From CAADGU01 sp035444285 (GTDB taxonomy: Bacteria; Chloroflexota; Anaerolineae; Promineifilales; Promineifilaceae), in assembly GCA_035444285.1 (NCBI GenBank), contig DAOMOK010000004.1, forward strand, positions 310,001-374,000: a stretch of 64,000 bases of DNA, given 5' to 3'. This document shows, one piece after another, positions 25,246 to 33,706 of this stretch (position 1 is its first letter; each line of letters begins with the position of its first letter). A model generated the notes under the pieces. The model had not been told where the DNA came from and made no database searches. It was given only the letters and a program-made list of their open reading frames with translations. The translations under genes and the position numbers were made by a program.

Positions 25246-26387
25246 ATCTCCAGTCGCTGCAATGACCAGTCGTCTAAAAACCAACCATTGTTGTCATTGA
25301 TAAACCGGTTGCGGAAGTCACCGCCCAGGCGAACGGTGGCCGGTTCGTCAAGCGTAAAGTCGAAACTGAGCGCACCCCGTTGGCCGGGGGTGACGGGTGT
25401 CCAGCCGGTGCCGCCCGCGTTAAAAATGACCCGCGCTTCGGCGGCTAATGGGTCATAGGCCCACACTTTTTGGCCCTGGTTATAGACGATGACTACGTCT
25501 GGGAAAAAGCGGATAGTAAACCGGTAGGAGCCGGGCGAGAGCGAGATGTCGGTGAAGACGGCAAAGTGGATGGGCAGCCCCCCTTTGAAAGATTTGATGG
25601 TTTTGTTGCCATCAAGCACAAACAGGCTGTGTTCCGCCGACGGTAAGTCGCTCTTGGGGACAACACGCACTTCGGGGCGGACAAAAACGTCCCCTTCTTC
25701 CGGGGTGAGCGTATTGGGGCCTTCATCAACAGCTAACGACCAATGAATGGGAATTTGCCATTCAGATACACCATTGAAAAAGTACCAATCCTCTTCAAAA
25801 GAGGCGTTGGGCAGCAGGTTGACGCCGGTGGGCACGGCCTCGGTCGGTGGTTCAGCCGGGGGAGGTGGGGCCGGTGGGGCGCCGCTAACCGGATTGGTGG
25901 AGGCCACATTGTTCACGATCTGCCCATCCCAACCGGGGATGGTCAACTGTTGTCCGACGATGAGGATGCTGGCATTGGTCAGGTTATTGGCGGCCATAAT
26001 CTCGCCGATGGAAACGCCGGTTTGAGCGGAGATGAGGGACATGTTGTCACCCGCCTGCACGGTGTAGATGTTGCTCACGGCCGTTTGCCCATTATTTTGG
26101 GCTGCTTCGGGTGTGGCGGTTGCTTCGGGTTCGGTGGGGGGCACGGCCGTTTCCTCCACCACGATCTCTGGCGTAGGCGTGACCACTACCTCCACCAAAC
26201 GTGTTACTTCTACCGGCACCTCTATCGGCACGGTAACAGCCACCGCCACTTCCTGAATGACTTCTACCGTGACGGGGATTTCCTGGTTAACGATGCGGGT
26301 GACTTCTACTACTTGGGGTTCACTGCCGCAGCCGGCCATTGCCGTGACTATCACGCCCAAAAAGATAATTTGACGAAACCGTTTCAT
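25239..26387 (-). CDS. LysM-domain lipoprotein
   Basis: 382 aa. Lipobox TAMAGC near residues 15-20 predicts a lipid-anchored surface protein. Next comes a Val-rich repeat region (EVTRIV, EIPVTVEV, VPVEVTRLVEV; about residues 28-70) typical of Chloroflexota lipoproteins, a Pro/Thr linker, one LysM domain (YTVQAGDNMSLISAQTGVSI, residues ~108-152) for glycan binding and a C-terminal ~180-residue domain that looks like a carbohydrate-binding jelly roll (NLLPNASFEEDWY). Probably binds cell wall or sheath glycans. Stop codon inside a repeat. Confidence 0.87.
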   Translation of the reverse strand: MKRFRQIIFLGVIVTAMAGCGSEPQVVEVTRIVNQEIPVTVEVIQEVAVAVTVPIEVPVEVTRLVEVVVTPTPEIVVEETAVPPTEPEATATPEAAQNNGQTAVSNIYTVQAGDNMSLISAQTGVSIGEIMAANNLTNASILIVGQQLTIPGWDGQIVNNVASTNPVSGAPPAPPPPAEPPTEAVPTGVNLLPNASFEEDWYFFNGVSEWQIPIHWSLAVDEGPNTLTPEEGDVFVRPEVRVVPKSDLPSAEHSLFVLDGNKTIKSFKGGLPIHFAVFTDISLSPGSYRFTIRFFPDVVIVYNQGQKVWAYDPLAAEARVIFNAGGTGWTPVTPGQRGALSFDFTLDEPATVRLGGDFRNRFINDNNGWFLDDWSLQRLEIP

Positions 26388-26804
26388 AAGCCTTTTATTG
26401 ATCCTTCTCCTGAATTCTTTTTTGTTACTGCCGCAGCCCTCAAGCTATCGAGCCGCAAACCGGGGCATTTTAGCAAATTTTCTCAAACCGTCATGGCGGC
26501 ACGGCCGTTACCCCCTGCTTTCTCACCTTTAACCAACCTGGGGTAAGCGTTCAGTCTCTCTGGAGACCTGACAGGTTTTGGCCTGGAAAGCTTCAAGTTG
26601 AACGAGTAACAAACCTGTCAGGTCCAAACGGTTACCCTGGGAAAGCAATTGATGAGTGATGGGATACGGCCGTTTTCGCGGCGCGGCAATGTTGATATAG
26701 TTCTGTTTGGAATTGGAGCCTGGTAAAGCTGTAACCTGGAGCTTCCTCGGAAGAGCAACCCAAATTTAATAATTATCAAATAACTGTTAGAAGGGAAGGT
26801 ATTG
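26388..26804. other. 417-bp divergent intergenic region
   Basis: Separates the LysM lipoprotein and P450 genes. It contains the second copy of the 94-bp element (26543-26635), two octamers and an AT-rich stretch (26763-26790) before the P450 start that could hold its promoter. No gene or RNA is evident. Confidence 0.6.
26543..26635. repeat. 94-bp inverted-repeat element, copy 2
   Basis: About 90% identical to 7190-7283, including the inner ACCTGACAGGTTT arms. Here it lies between divergent genes, so termination is not its only possible role. Confidence 0.85.
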
Positions 26805-28178
26805 ATGATGAACAAACAGACACCTCCGCTTGTTTCTGGCGCTGTGCCCGGTGCGGGACACGCCATTGAATTTTACCGAGATCGGCCGGGCCTGATACGG
26901 CGCGGCTTTGCAGAACACGGCAGCGTGTTCGCCATTAAACTCGCCAACCAAAACGTGGCGGTGGTGGTGGGGCCAGAGAATCAAAAACAGTTTTTCATGG
27001 AAACGGACAAAAGCCTGAACATCCAGGAGCCCTATCGTTTTCTCAAGGCGATGTTTGGCGAGACGTTGTTTCTGGCTGACCATGAGGAGTATGTGCGGCA
27101 ACGGCCGTTTGTGCAGGAAATGTTCAAACGCGAAAAAATGTTGCACTACGTGGACGTGATGCAGGAAGTCATTCAAACCTGGCTAGACTCGCGGGGAGAT
27201 GCTGGCGAAATGGAGTTGACCAGCGAAATCACCTACCTGGTGCAGGAAGTGGCCGGGAACTGCTTCTTAGGGAAAGAGGCGCACCAGGAAATTGGCCGCG
27301 AATTTTGGGAGCAGTACAAATACCTGAGCCAGGCGCTCGACCCGCTGCTGCCGCCCGATTTGCCCCACCCCAAATTTATCCGTCGTGACCGCGCCAAAGC
27401 CCGCATGTTGGAAATTTTGCAGCCGATCATTGCCCGCCGCCGCCAAAACCCGGAAGCGTATGATGACTTTTTGCAAGACATCATTATGAAAGAGGACAAA
27501 AACGGTACCCTGATTGAAGAGGAAACGGCGCTGAATATGCTGCTCGGTTTTATGTTTGCCGGGCATGAAACCACCGCCGGGCAGGCGGCCTGGACGATCA
27601 TCCTGCTGCTGCAACATCCGGCCTATCTGGAACGGGTGCAGACGGAAATCGAACAGATCGCGCCTTACCCGGTACACATTGATCCGCGGCGCATGGTGCA
27701 GTTGAACCACATTGAGTGGGCGGTGCGCGAGGTGGAACGGCTACGGCCGTCGGCCGATATGCTCATGCGCACCGTCAAGGAAGACGTGCAATTTGGCGAT
27801 TACCTCATCCCCGCCGGTTGGCTGGTGCAGGTGACGCAGGGCATCGGCCACAAGCTGCCCGCCTACTTTGAACGCCCGGAACAGTTTGACCCGCTGCGCT
27901 ACGCGCCAGGCCGCGAAGAGGACAAACAGGATCGGTTCCTGCTCTTTGGTTTTGGCGGCGGCGCGCACAAATGTACGGGCATGAATTTTGCTAACAATGA
28001 GATGATGTTGATCACGGCGCTGCTTTTCCGGGCGTTTGATCTGGAATTGGTGACGCCTGATCCGCAGGTGGTGCAGGGCATGGGGGCCAACCATCCCTCG
28101 CAAACGATGGTCCGGTATCGGCGGAAAGATGCGGCGGCTACGGCCGTGACGCCTGAAATGGCATTGGCAGGTGTATGA
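26805..28178 (+). CDS. Cytochrome P450 (CYP51-like)
   Basis: 457 aa from ATG 26805 (GGGAAGG upstream; ATG 26808 and TTG 26802 are alternatives). All P450 landmarks are present: I-helix AGHETT (residues 252-257), K-helix E311-x-x-R314, and heme loop FGFGGGAHKCTG with Cys390 as the thiolate ligand. Overall resemblance is to the CYP51-like clade of bacterial and eukaryotic sterol/fatty-acid oxidases; substrate unknown. It overlaps the following SDR gene by 4 bp, so the two probably act on one substrate. No ferredoxin partner is adjacent. Confidence 0.92.
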   Translation: MMNKQTPPLVSGAVPGAGHAIEFYRDRPGLIRRGFAEHGSVFAIKLANQNVAVVVGPENQKQFFMETDKSLNIQEPYRFLKAMFGETLFLADHEEYVRQRPFVQEMFKREKMLHYVDVMQEVIQTWLDSRGDAGEMELTSEITYLVQEVAGNCFLGKEAHQEIGREFWEQYKYLSQALDPLLPPDLPHPKFIRRDRAKARMLEILQPIIARRRQNPEAYDDFLQDIIMKEDKNGTLIEEETALNMLLGFMFAGHETTAGQAAWTIILLLQHPAYLERVQTEIEQIAPYPVHIDPRRMVQLNHIEWAVREVERLRPSADMLMRTVKEDVQFGDYLIPAGWLVQVTQGIGHKLPAYFERPEQFDPLRYAPGREEDKQDRFLLFGFGGGAHKCTGMNFANNEMMLITALLFRAFDLELVTPDPQVVQGMGANHPSQTMVRYRRKDAAATAVTPEMALAGV

Positions 28179-29080
28179 TGAGCAAAAATTGGAAACCATT
28201 CGTTATGGCCGGCACGGTGTTGAGCGCAACGGCCGTGTATCTGTGGCAGCAAAAACAGAAGCAGGCGGAGACGGCCGTCAGCCCACCTTTCAGCCAGCAG
28301 TATGGCCCCTGGGCCATCATCACCGGCGCGGCTCGTAAAGAAGGCATCGGCTACGGTTTTGCCCGGCGCCTGGCGGGGCGGCATCTTAATCTGGTGCTGG
28401 TGGATGTGTTGGGCGATGAACTGGCAGCCCGCGCTGCCGAACTGCGCCAGAAATATCATGTGAAAGTGGAAACGGTGGTATTGGATTTGGGCCAGCCGGA
28501 CTTCCTACCGGCGCTGCAAGCCGTCACCGACAGGCTGGAAATTGGTCTGTTGGTGTGCAACCATATGTTTACGCCCCATGATACGCCGCCCATTCTGCAA
28601 ATGGACCTCACCACGCACCATGCCATGCTGGACATTAACGCCCGCGCCTATACGACGTTGGTACATGGGTACGGCCGTCAACTGGTGGCCCAAAATCATG
28701 GCGGCATCATCATCGTCTCCTCGCAGGCCGGGCTGCGCGGTATGCCCTATACCGGCGCTTACTCGGCCAACAAGGCGTTCCAGATGATGTTGGGTGAATC
28801 GCTCTGGTATGAACTGCGGGATACCAACGTGGACGTGCTGGTACTGGCCCCCGGCCTGACCAATACGCAGGGTGACGCCCTGGCCGATTACCCCCGGATT
28901 ATGCTTATGGAAGTTGACCCGGTGGTGCAAGAAGCTTTAGATGGTCTGGGCAAAAAACCGTTGGTCATCCCCGGCCCGATCAATAAACTGTTCAACTTTG
29001 CCACCACCCATCTGATGACCCGCCAGCAAGCCCTGATCACCAATGGTGATTTCATGGCGAAGGGGCTGGGTAAAACGTGA
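28175..29080 (+). CDS. Membrane-anchored short-chain dehydrogenase/reductase
   Basis: 301 aa. An N-terminal helix (about residues 8-25) is followed by the Rossmann motif ITGAARKEGIGYGFA, a variant of TGxxxGxG, then Ser in IIVSSQAG and YSANK with catalytic Tyr and Lys. This arrangement resembles 17-beta-HSD12/KAR-type enzymes that reduce long-chain ketoacyl or steroid substrates. The start overlaps the P450 stop (ATGA), so oxidation of a lipid or sterol followed by ketone/alcohol interconversion is a reasonable inference. Confidence 0.87.
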   Translation: MMSKNWKPFVMAGTVLSATAVYLWQQKQKQAETAVSPPFSQQYGPWAIITGAARKEGIGYGFARRLAGRHLNLVLVDVLGDELAARAAELRQKYHVKVETVVLDLGQPDFLPALQAVTDRLEIGLLVCNHMFTPHDTPPILQMDLTTHHAMLDINARAYTTLVHGYGRQLVAQNHGGIIIVSSQAGLRGMPYTGAYSANKAFQMMLGESLWYELRDTNVDVLVLAPGLTNTQGDALADYPRIMLMEVDPVVQEALDGLGKKPLVIPGPINKLFNFATTHLMTRQQALITNGDFMAKGLGKT

Positions 29081-29124
29081 TCCCTTGAGTTAGTACACAA
29101 AGTATTTTCGACTTATCCGGTCAC

Positions 29125-29200
29125 CTGTCATTTCGAGCGGGGTTTTCGGAGCGAGGAATCCTTACCCTTGATCAGGGCAAGAGATTCCTCGCCGAATGAT
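29125..29200. repeat. REP-like element (TCATTTCGAGC / GCGAGGAATC)
   Basis: GCGAGGAATC (29151-29160) pairs with GATTCCTCGC (29183-29192), enclosing a nested CCCTTGATCAGGG. The TGTCATTTCGAGCG head resembles dispersed REP elements known from several phyla. Confidence 0.6.
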
Positions 29201-29224
29201 GCATAACTGTTTTGCAAAAATGGG

Positions 29225-29252
29225 TTGAAATAAAAACTATAAAGCCTATAAT
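29225..29252 (+). promoter_or_regulatory. Promoter of the AsnC-family regulator
   Basis: TTGAAA (29225-29230), 16-bp spacer, TATAAT (29247-29252); predicted start near 29259, 35 nt before the ATG. Confidence 0.75.
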
Positions 29253-29293
29253 TAGCTTATTATTGCAACCTGATTCGCAAAAGCGGTTATAAA

Positions 29294-29773
29294 ATGGAAA
29301 TTGAACTGGATGACGTTGATCGCGTGCTGCTCGCTTCTTTGCAAGCAGATGCCCGTATCACCAATACGGAACTGGCCCGCCGCGTAGACCTTTCTCCCCC
29401 TGGCCTGCAAAAACGACTGAAAAAGCTGGAAGACGCCGGCGTAATTGCCCAGTATGTGACGCTGGTGAACCGCGAGGCGTTGGGCTTTGACATGCTTTGT
29501 TTTGTGCAGGTAACGCTGCAACGGCATGAGCCAACGGCCGTATCCCATTTCCGCGAAGCTATCCAGCATATGCCCGAAGTGTTGGAATGTTTTCACCTGA
29601 CGGGCGAATACGATTATTTGCTCAAAGTGATCGTGCGCAACCGCCGCCACCTGGAACGATTTTTACTGGAAACGCTGACCCCCGTGCCCGGCATGGACAA
29701 AATCCGTACCAGCCTGGTGTTGAGCGAGATTAAAACCACAACGGCCGTGCCGTTGAATGGCGTAATCGAGTAA
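29294..29773 (+). CDS. Lrp/AsnC family transcriptional regulator
   Basis: 159 aa. The N-terminal helix-turn-helix (DDVDRVLLASLQADARITNT, then RVDLSPPGLQKRLKKLEDAG) is joined to a RAM/AsnC_trans_reg ligand domain with the motif FHLTGEYDYLLKV. It leads the aminotransferase-HPPD-HmgA gene series in the same direction, so it is the likely local regulator of aromatic amino-acid breakdown, perhaps responding to tyrosine or phenylalanine. The stop lies in a TAATTGGG hairpin. Confidence 0.92.
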   Translation: MEIELDDVDRVLLASLQADARITNTELARRVDLSPPGLQKRLKKLEDAGVIAQYVTLVNREALGFDMLCFVQVTLQRHEPTAVSHFREAIQHMPEVLECFHLTGEYDYLLKVIVRNRRHLERFLLETLTPVPGMDKIRTSLVLSEIKTTTAVPLNGVIE

Positions 29774-29793
29774 TTGGGTCATTTCCCAATTAC
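29770..29793. repeat. Hairpin of the TAATTGGG family after the AsnC gene
   Basis: GTAATTGGG (29770-29778) and CCCAATTAC (29785-29793); includes the AsnC stop codon. Confidence 0.8.
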
Positions 29794-29814
29794 CCCATTA
29801 CAAAACGACATCCC

Positions 29815-31071
29815 ATGATACTCTCCCAAACCCAAGAACCCCTTTTAGCTAACTGGACACACTCCATGCAACGTTCCGTGCTGCGGCAGATGATTGCCGT
29901 GGTATCGCGCCCTGGCATTTTGTCATTTGCTGGCGGGCTGCCGGACCCGGCGTTGTTTCCAACGACTGATTACGCGGCGGCACTCAGTCATGTGCTGGCC
30001 ACCGACCCCAAGGCGCTGCAATACGGAATGCCCTTTGCGCCGTTAAAGAGCCACATTGTGCAATTGATGGCGCTGCGTGGTGTGACGTGTACGGAGGAGC
30101 AGATTTTCCTGACGACGGGGGCGCAGCAGGGGCTGGATGTGCTGGCGCGGCTGCTGCTGGATCCGGGCGGGGAAGTGATGTTTGAAGAACTGGTGTATAC
30201 CGGGGCGCAGCAAGTGGTGGCCCCGTTGATGCCCCGTATTCTCCCTGTTTCCACTGACCTGGCGTTGGGGATGAATGTAGATGAGGTGGCAGATTATCTG
30301 GCCGGTGGGGCACGGCCGTCCGGAGCTTCTCCGGCCTTCATCTACACCATCCCCGACGCCCATAATCCATTGGGTGTCAGTATGAGCCAGGAACGGCGCG
30401 AACGGCTGGTGGAACTGGCCCTGGCCTACAATGTGCCGATTATTGAAGATGACCCGTATGGGCTGTTGCAGTATGGAGATTGGAGATTGGAGACTGGAGA
30501 TTCGCCCCAATCTCTAATCTCCAATCTCCAATCTCTACCATTACGCGCCCTCAACGATTCCCACGTCTTTTACCTCGGCTCTTTTTCCAAAATTATGGCG
30601 CCGGCTTTGCGGCTGGGCTGGATTGTGGCCCCGGCGGCGCTGGTTTCTAAAATTGCGGTAGTGAAAGAAGCAGCCGATCTGGAATCGTCGGCGCTGACGC
30701 AGCGGGCGGTAGCGGCCTATCTGGACGCCGGTCATTTGCCGGGGCATCTGGCGCGGTTGCGGGAGGCATACGGCCGTCGCCGGGATGCCATGCTGTCCGC
30801 TCTCTACCGCTACTTCCCGGCCGAAGCCCATTGGACGGAGCCGCAGGGGGGTATGTTCATCTGGGTGGAGTTGCCGCCAGAGATGGATGCGGCGCGGTTG
30901 TTAGACACGGCCGTGAACCAGGAGCAAATCGCCTTCATCCCCGGCCATGCCTTCACCGTGCCCGGTCGCCACATCCACAACTGTATGCGCCTCAACTTCT
31001 CCAACTGCACGGAGGAGATGATTGAAGACGGAATTAAACGATTAGCCAGGATTATCAATTATGAATTATGA
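29815..31071 (+). CDS. PLP-dependent aminotransferase (LysN/MocR-like class I) with an in-frame repeat insertion
   Basis: 418 aa. Fold-type I motifs: TTGAQQGLDVLARLL, NPLGVSMS, EDDPYGLL, and PLP Lys in YLGSFSKIMAPALRLGW. Likely converts tyrosine or phenylalanine to the 2-oxo acid, given the next two genes, although the family also includes 2-aminoadipate aminotransferases. About 20 residues after YGLLQY (GDWRLETGDSPQSLISNLQS) are encoded by a GATTGGAGA word hairpin found elsewhere between genes. The insertion stays in frame and leaves the surrounding motifs intact, so the enzyme may still work with a surface loop. The last codons and stop lie in another hairpin. Confidence 0.9.
   Translation: MILSQTQEPLLANWTHSMQRSVLRQMIAVVSRPGILSFAGGLPDPALFPTTDYAAALSHVLATDPKALQYGMPFAPLKSHIVQLMALRGVTCTEEQIFLTTGAQQGLDVLARLLLDPGGEVMFEELVYTGAQQVVAPLMPRILPVSTDLALGMNVDEVADYLAGGARPSGASPAFIYTIPDAHNPLGVSMSQERRERLVELALAYNVPIIEDDPYGLLQYGDWRLETGDSPQSLISNLQSLPLRALNDSHVFYLGSFSKIMAPALRLGWIVAPAALVSKIAVVKEAADLESSALTQRAVAAYLDAGHLPGHLARLREAYGRRRDAMLSALYRYFPAEAHWTEPQGGMFIWVELPPEMDAARLLDTAVNQEQIAFIPGHAFTVPGRHIHNCMRLNFSNCTEEMIEDGIKRLARIINYEL
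30476..30535. repeat. GATTGGAGA word hairpin inside the aminotransferase gene
   Basis: 18-bp perfect arms at 30476-30493 and 30518-30535, loop 24 nt. Same words as the intergenic hairpins at 34374 and 44812. It lies between the EDDPYG and SFSK motifs. Confidence 0.92.
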
Positions 31072-31130
31072 ATCAGGAATTATGAAGGAATAGCGGGCGT
31101 TTCATAATTCATAATTCCTAATTCATAATT
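31057..31130. repeat. Word hairpin AATTATGAATTATGAA at the aminotransferase 3' end
   Basis: Perfect 16-bp arms at 31057-31072 and 31101-31116, with an extra right-arm word at 31121-31130. The TGA stop of the aminotransferase (31069-31071) is in the left arm. Confidence 0.9.
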
Positions 31131-31148
31131 CCCCAAGGAGTTCCCACG

Positions 31149-32273
31149 ATGTCTGAAGATTTTCTACCTATTAAGGGCATGGACCATGTGGAGTTTTATG
31201 TGGGCAATGCCAAACAAGCCGCGCATTATTACCGCACCGGTTTTGGTTTCATCAACACCGCCTACAGTGGGCTGGAAACGGGCAACCGGCAGACCGCTTC
31301 CTATGTGATGGAGCAGGGCAAAATTCGGCTGGTGCTGACGACCGCCCTGGGGCCAGACCATCCGGTGAGCCGCCATACCTACCTGCACGGGGATGGGGTG
31401 GCGGTGATTGCCATGGAAGTGCCGGACGCTGCCAGCGCCTATGCCGAATCTACCAAACGGGGGGCGACGGGGGCGATTGCGCCTACGGCCGTAGAAGATG
31501 AACATGGCGTTTTCCGCTATTCGGCCATTCGCTGTTATGGTGACACGCTTATTAAGTTTGTGGATCGTGCAGCGTACCGGGGGCCGTTTGCGCCGGGGTA
31601 TATGGCGAAGAATGGGGCTGTGGGGGGGAACGGCCGTCAGGATGACGGTCGCCGTTACAAAGGCGTCGGCCTGGCTTCCATTGACCACATGGTCGGCAAT
31701 GTGGAACTGGGCGCCATGAACCGGTGGGTGGAATTTTTTGCCCACACCATGGGCTTTAGCCAACTGCTGCACTTTGACGACAAAGACATCTCCACCGAAT
31801 ACTCTGCCCTCATGTCCAAGGTGATGCAAAACGGTAACGGCAAGATCAAATTCCCCATCAACGAACCGGCCGAAGGTAAAAAGAAGTCACAAATTCAGGA
31901 ATATCTGGATTATTACTTCGGCCCTGGTGTGCAGCACATTGCCTGCACCACCGGTAACATTATTGAAACTGTGACCCAGCTTCAAGAGAACGGGATTGAA
32001 TTTTTGCGCGTGCCTACCACCTATTACGAAATCTTGGAAGAGCGTGTGGGCAAAATCAATGAGCCGGTAGAAAAACTGGCCGAATTGGGCATCCTGGTAG
32101 ACCGGGATGAGGAAGGTTATCTGCTGCAAATCTTCACCAAACCGGTGGAAGACCGTCCCACTGTTTTTTATGAAATCATCGAACGCCACGGCTCCCGCGG
32201 CTTCGGCAAAGGCAACTTCAAAGCCCTCTTCGAGTCCATCGAACGCGAGCAAGCCTTGAGAGGGAATTTATAG
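31149..32273 (+). CDS. hpd: 4-Hydroxyphenylpyruvate dioxygenase
   Basis: 374 aa with AAGGAG ribosome site. Two VOC modules; the C-terminal catalytic module shows the Fe(II) ligands: His in SIDHMVGNV, His in VQHIACTT and Glu in VFYEIIERHG. GYLLQIFTKP and RGFGKGNFKALFESIEREQ are highly typical of HPPD. It converts 4-hydroxyphenylpyruvate to homogentisate, feeding the next gene. A short Gly/Asn/Arg-rich loop between the modules contains an octamer. Confidence 0.96.
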   Translation: MSEDFLPIKGMDHVEFYVGNAKQAAHYYRTGFGFINTAYSGLETGNRQTASYVMEQGKIRLVLTTALGPDHPVSRHTYLHGDGVAVIAMEVPDAASAYAESTKRGATGAIAPTAVEDEHGVFRYSAIRCYGDTLIKFVDRAAYRGPFAPGYMAKNGAVGGNGRQDDGRRYKGVGLASIDHMVGNVELGAMNRWVEFFAHTMGFSQLLHFDDKDISTEYSALMSKVMQNGNGKIKFPINEPAEGKKKSQIQEYLDYYFGPGVQHIACTTGNIIETVTQLQENGIEFLRVPTTYYEILEERVGKINEPVEKLAELGILVDRDEEGYLLQIFTKPVEDRPTVFYEIIERHGSRGFGKGNFKALFESIEREQALRGNL

Positions 32274-32278
32274 GAATG

Positions 32279-32417
32279 GATACGCGCATGACGCGGATTT
32301 TACGGATGAACACGGATTTTTTGAGGGTTGAAAGCGTTGCACGAAGCGGTGACGGGGCAGATTCTTAAGGTATTTTACAAAGTGAATATCCGTCAAATCT
32401 GCGCCATCCGTGTATCT
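32279..32417. repeat. Diverged inverted repeat between HPPD and homogentisate dioxygenase genes
   Basis: The left part (about 32279-32312, GGATACGCGCATGACGCGGA) and right part (about 32384-32417) are complementary at roughly three quarters of positions, with a ~70-nt centre. It resembles an older version of the junction hairpins. Confidence 0.55.
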
Positions 32418-32433
32418 ATTGAAGGAGCAGAAA

Positions 32434-33594
32434 ATGACGTACTATTACAAGCTGGGTGAGATGCCGCAGAAGCGGCATGTGCAGTTTCGGCAGGGGGATG
32501 GGTCTTTGTATCACGAGGAGGTGATGGGGATTCATGGCTTCGCCGGGATTCAGTCTATTTTGTACCACATCTATCCACCAACGGCCGTGCGCCGCATTGA
32601 AACTGGTATCTCCACCTGTATCGAATACGTGGACGGCCATCCTCTCAAACACCGCCACTTGAAGTCGGCGCCGCTGCCGGTGGGGGGAGATGCTGTGGAC
32701 GGCCGTGTCCCCCTCATGGGCAACAACGATGTGGTACTCTATGTGGCCCGTCCCGACAAACCCATGGATTACTGGTACAAATTCGCCCACGGTGACGACG
32801 TTCTCTTCATCCACGATGGTACGGGTGTGTTGGAAAGCCAGTTTGGCCTGTTGCATTATCGTCCCGGCGACTATCTGGTTATCCCCACCGGCGTCATCTG
32901 GCGACTGCTGCCGGATGCAGGCGTGGAACAGCGCATGTTGGTGGTGGAGAGCTACGGCCATGTCACCCCACCCAAACGCTACATCAACAACTACGGCCAA
33001 TTCCTGGAACATTCCCCGTACTGCGAACGGGACATTCGCACCCCGGAAAAACTGGTGACATACAACGAAAAGGGCGAGTTTGAAATTCGCGTCAAGGCGC
33101 GCAACCTGATCACCCGTTTCATCTACGACCATCATCCGCTGGATGTGGTCGGGTGGGACGGCCATCTCTGGCCCTTTGCCTTCAACATTGCCGATTTTGA
33201 ACCCATCACCGGGCGTATTCACCAGCCGCCGCCTGTTCACCAGACCTTTGACGGCCCCGGCTATGTGCTGTGTTCCTTTGTGCCCCGCCTGTTTGATTAC
33301 CACCCGCAAGCCATTCCCGCGCCCTATAACCATTCCAACGTAGACTCAGACGAAGTGCTATATTACGTGGAAGGTAACTTCATGTCCCGCAAAGGCATTG
33401 AGCGTGCCTCATTGACCATTCACCCCAACGGCATTCCCCACGGTCCCCATCCGGGCACATACGAAGGCTCCATCGGCAAAAAAGAGACCCACGAACTGGC
33501 GGTCATGGTGGATACTTTTGCCCCCTTAAAACTGACCAGACAGGCTTTGGAGATGGAAGAGGCGAATTATGCCTATAGCTGGATAGAAGACTAG
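32434..33594 (+). CDS. hmgA: Homogentisate 1,2-dioxygenase
   Basis: 386 aa from ATG 32434 with GAAGGAG upstream; an earlier in-frame start adds eight unsupported residues. Bacterial HmgA features: cupin core with LLHYRPGDYLVIPTGVIWRL, the lid VLYYVEGNFMSRKG with the Fe-ligand Glu, and the His cluster HPNGIPHGPHPG. It opens the ring of homogentisate to maleylacetoacetate. Maleylacetoacetate isomerase and fumarylacetoacetase are not in the window. Confidence 0.95.
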   Translation: MTYYYKLGEMPQKRHVQFRQGDGSLYHEEVMGIHGFAGIQSILYHIYPPTAVRRIETGISTCIEYVDGHPLKHRHLKSAPLPVGGDAVDGRVPLMGNNDVVLYVARPDKPMDYWYKFAHGDDVLFIHDGTGVLESQFGLLHYRPGDYLVIPTGVIWRLLPDAGVEQRMLVVESYGHVTPPKRYINNYGQFLEHSPYCERDIRTPEKLVTYNEKGEFEIRVKARNLITRFIYDHHPLDVVGWDGHLWPFAFNIADFEPITGRIHQPPPVHQTFDGPGYVLCSFVPRLFDYHPQAIPAPYNHSNVDSDEVLYYVEGNFMSRKGIERASLTIHPNGIPHGPHPGTYEGSIGKKETHELAVMVDTFAPLKLTRQALEMEEANYAYSWIED

Positions 33595-33706
33595 AGATTG
33601 GAGTTTGCCAATCCCTCATCTCCAATCTCCGCTCTTTTTGTTTCCAGAAACATTGTCTGTTATCTTTACTACCTGAAGCAAATGAGCAAAGGTAGGGCAA
33701 TACTAA

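Noticed and set aside
32416..33333. 305-aa open frame on the minus strand
   Set aside because: It is fully antisense to homogentisate dioxygenase, and its sequence has no recognisable family pattern.
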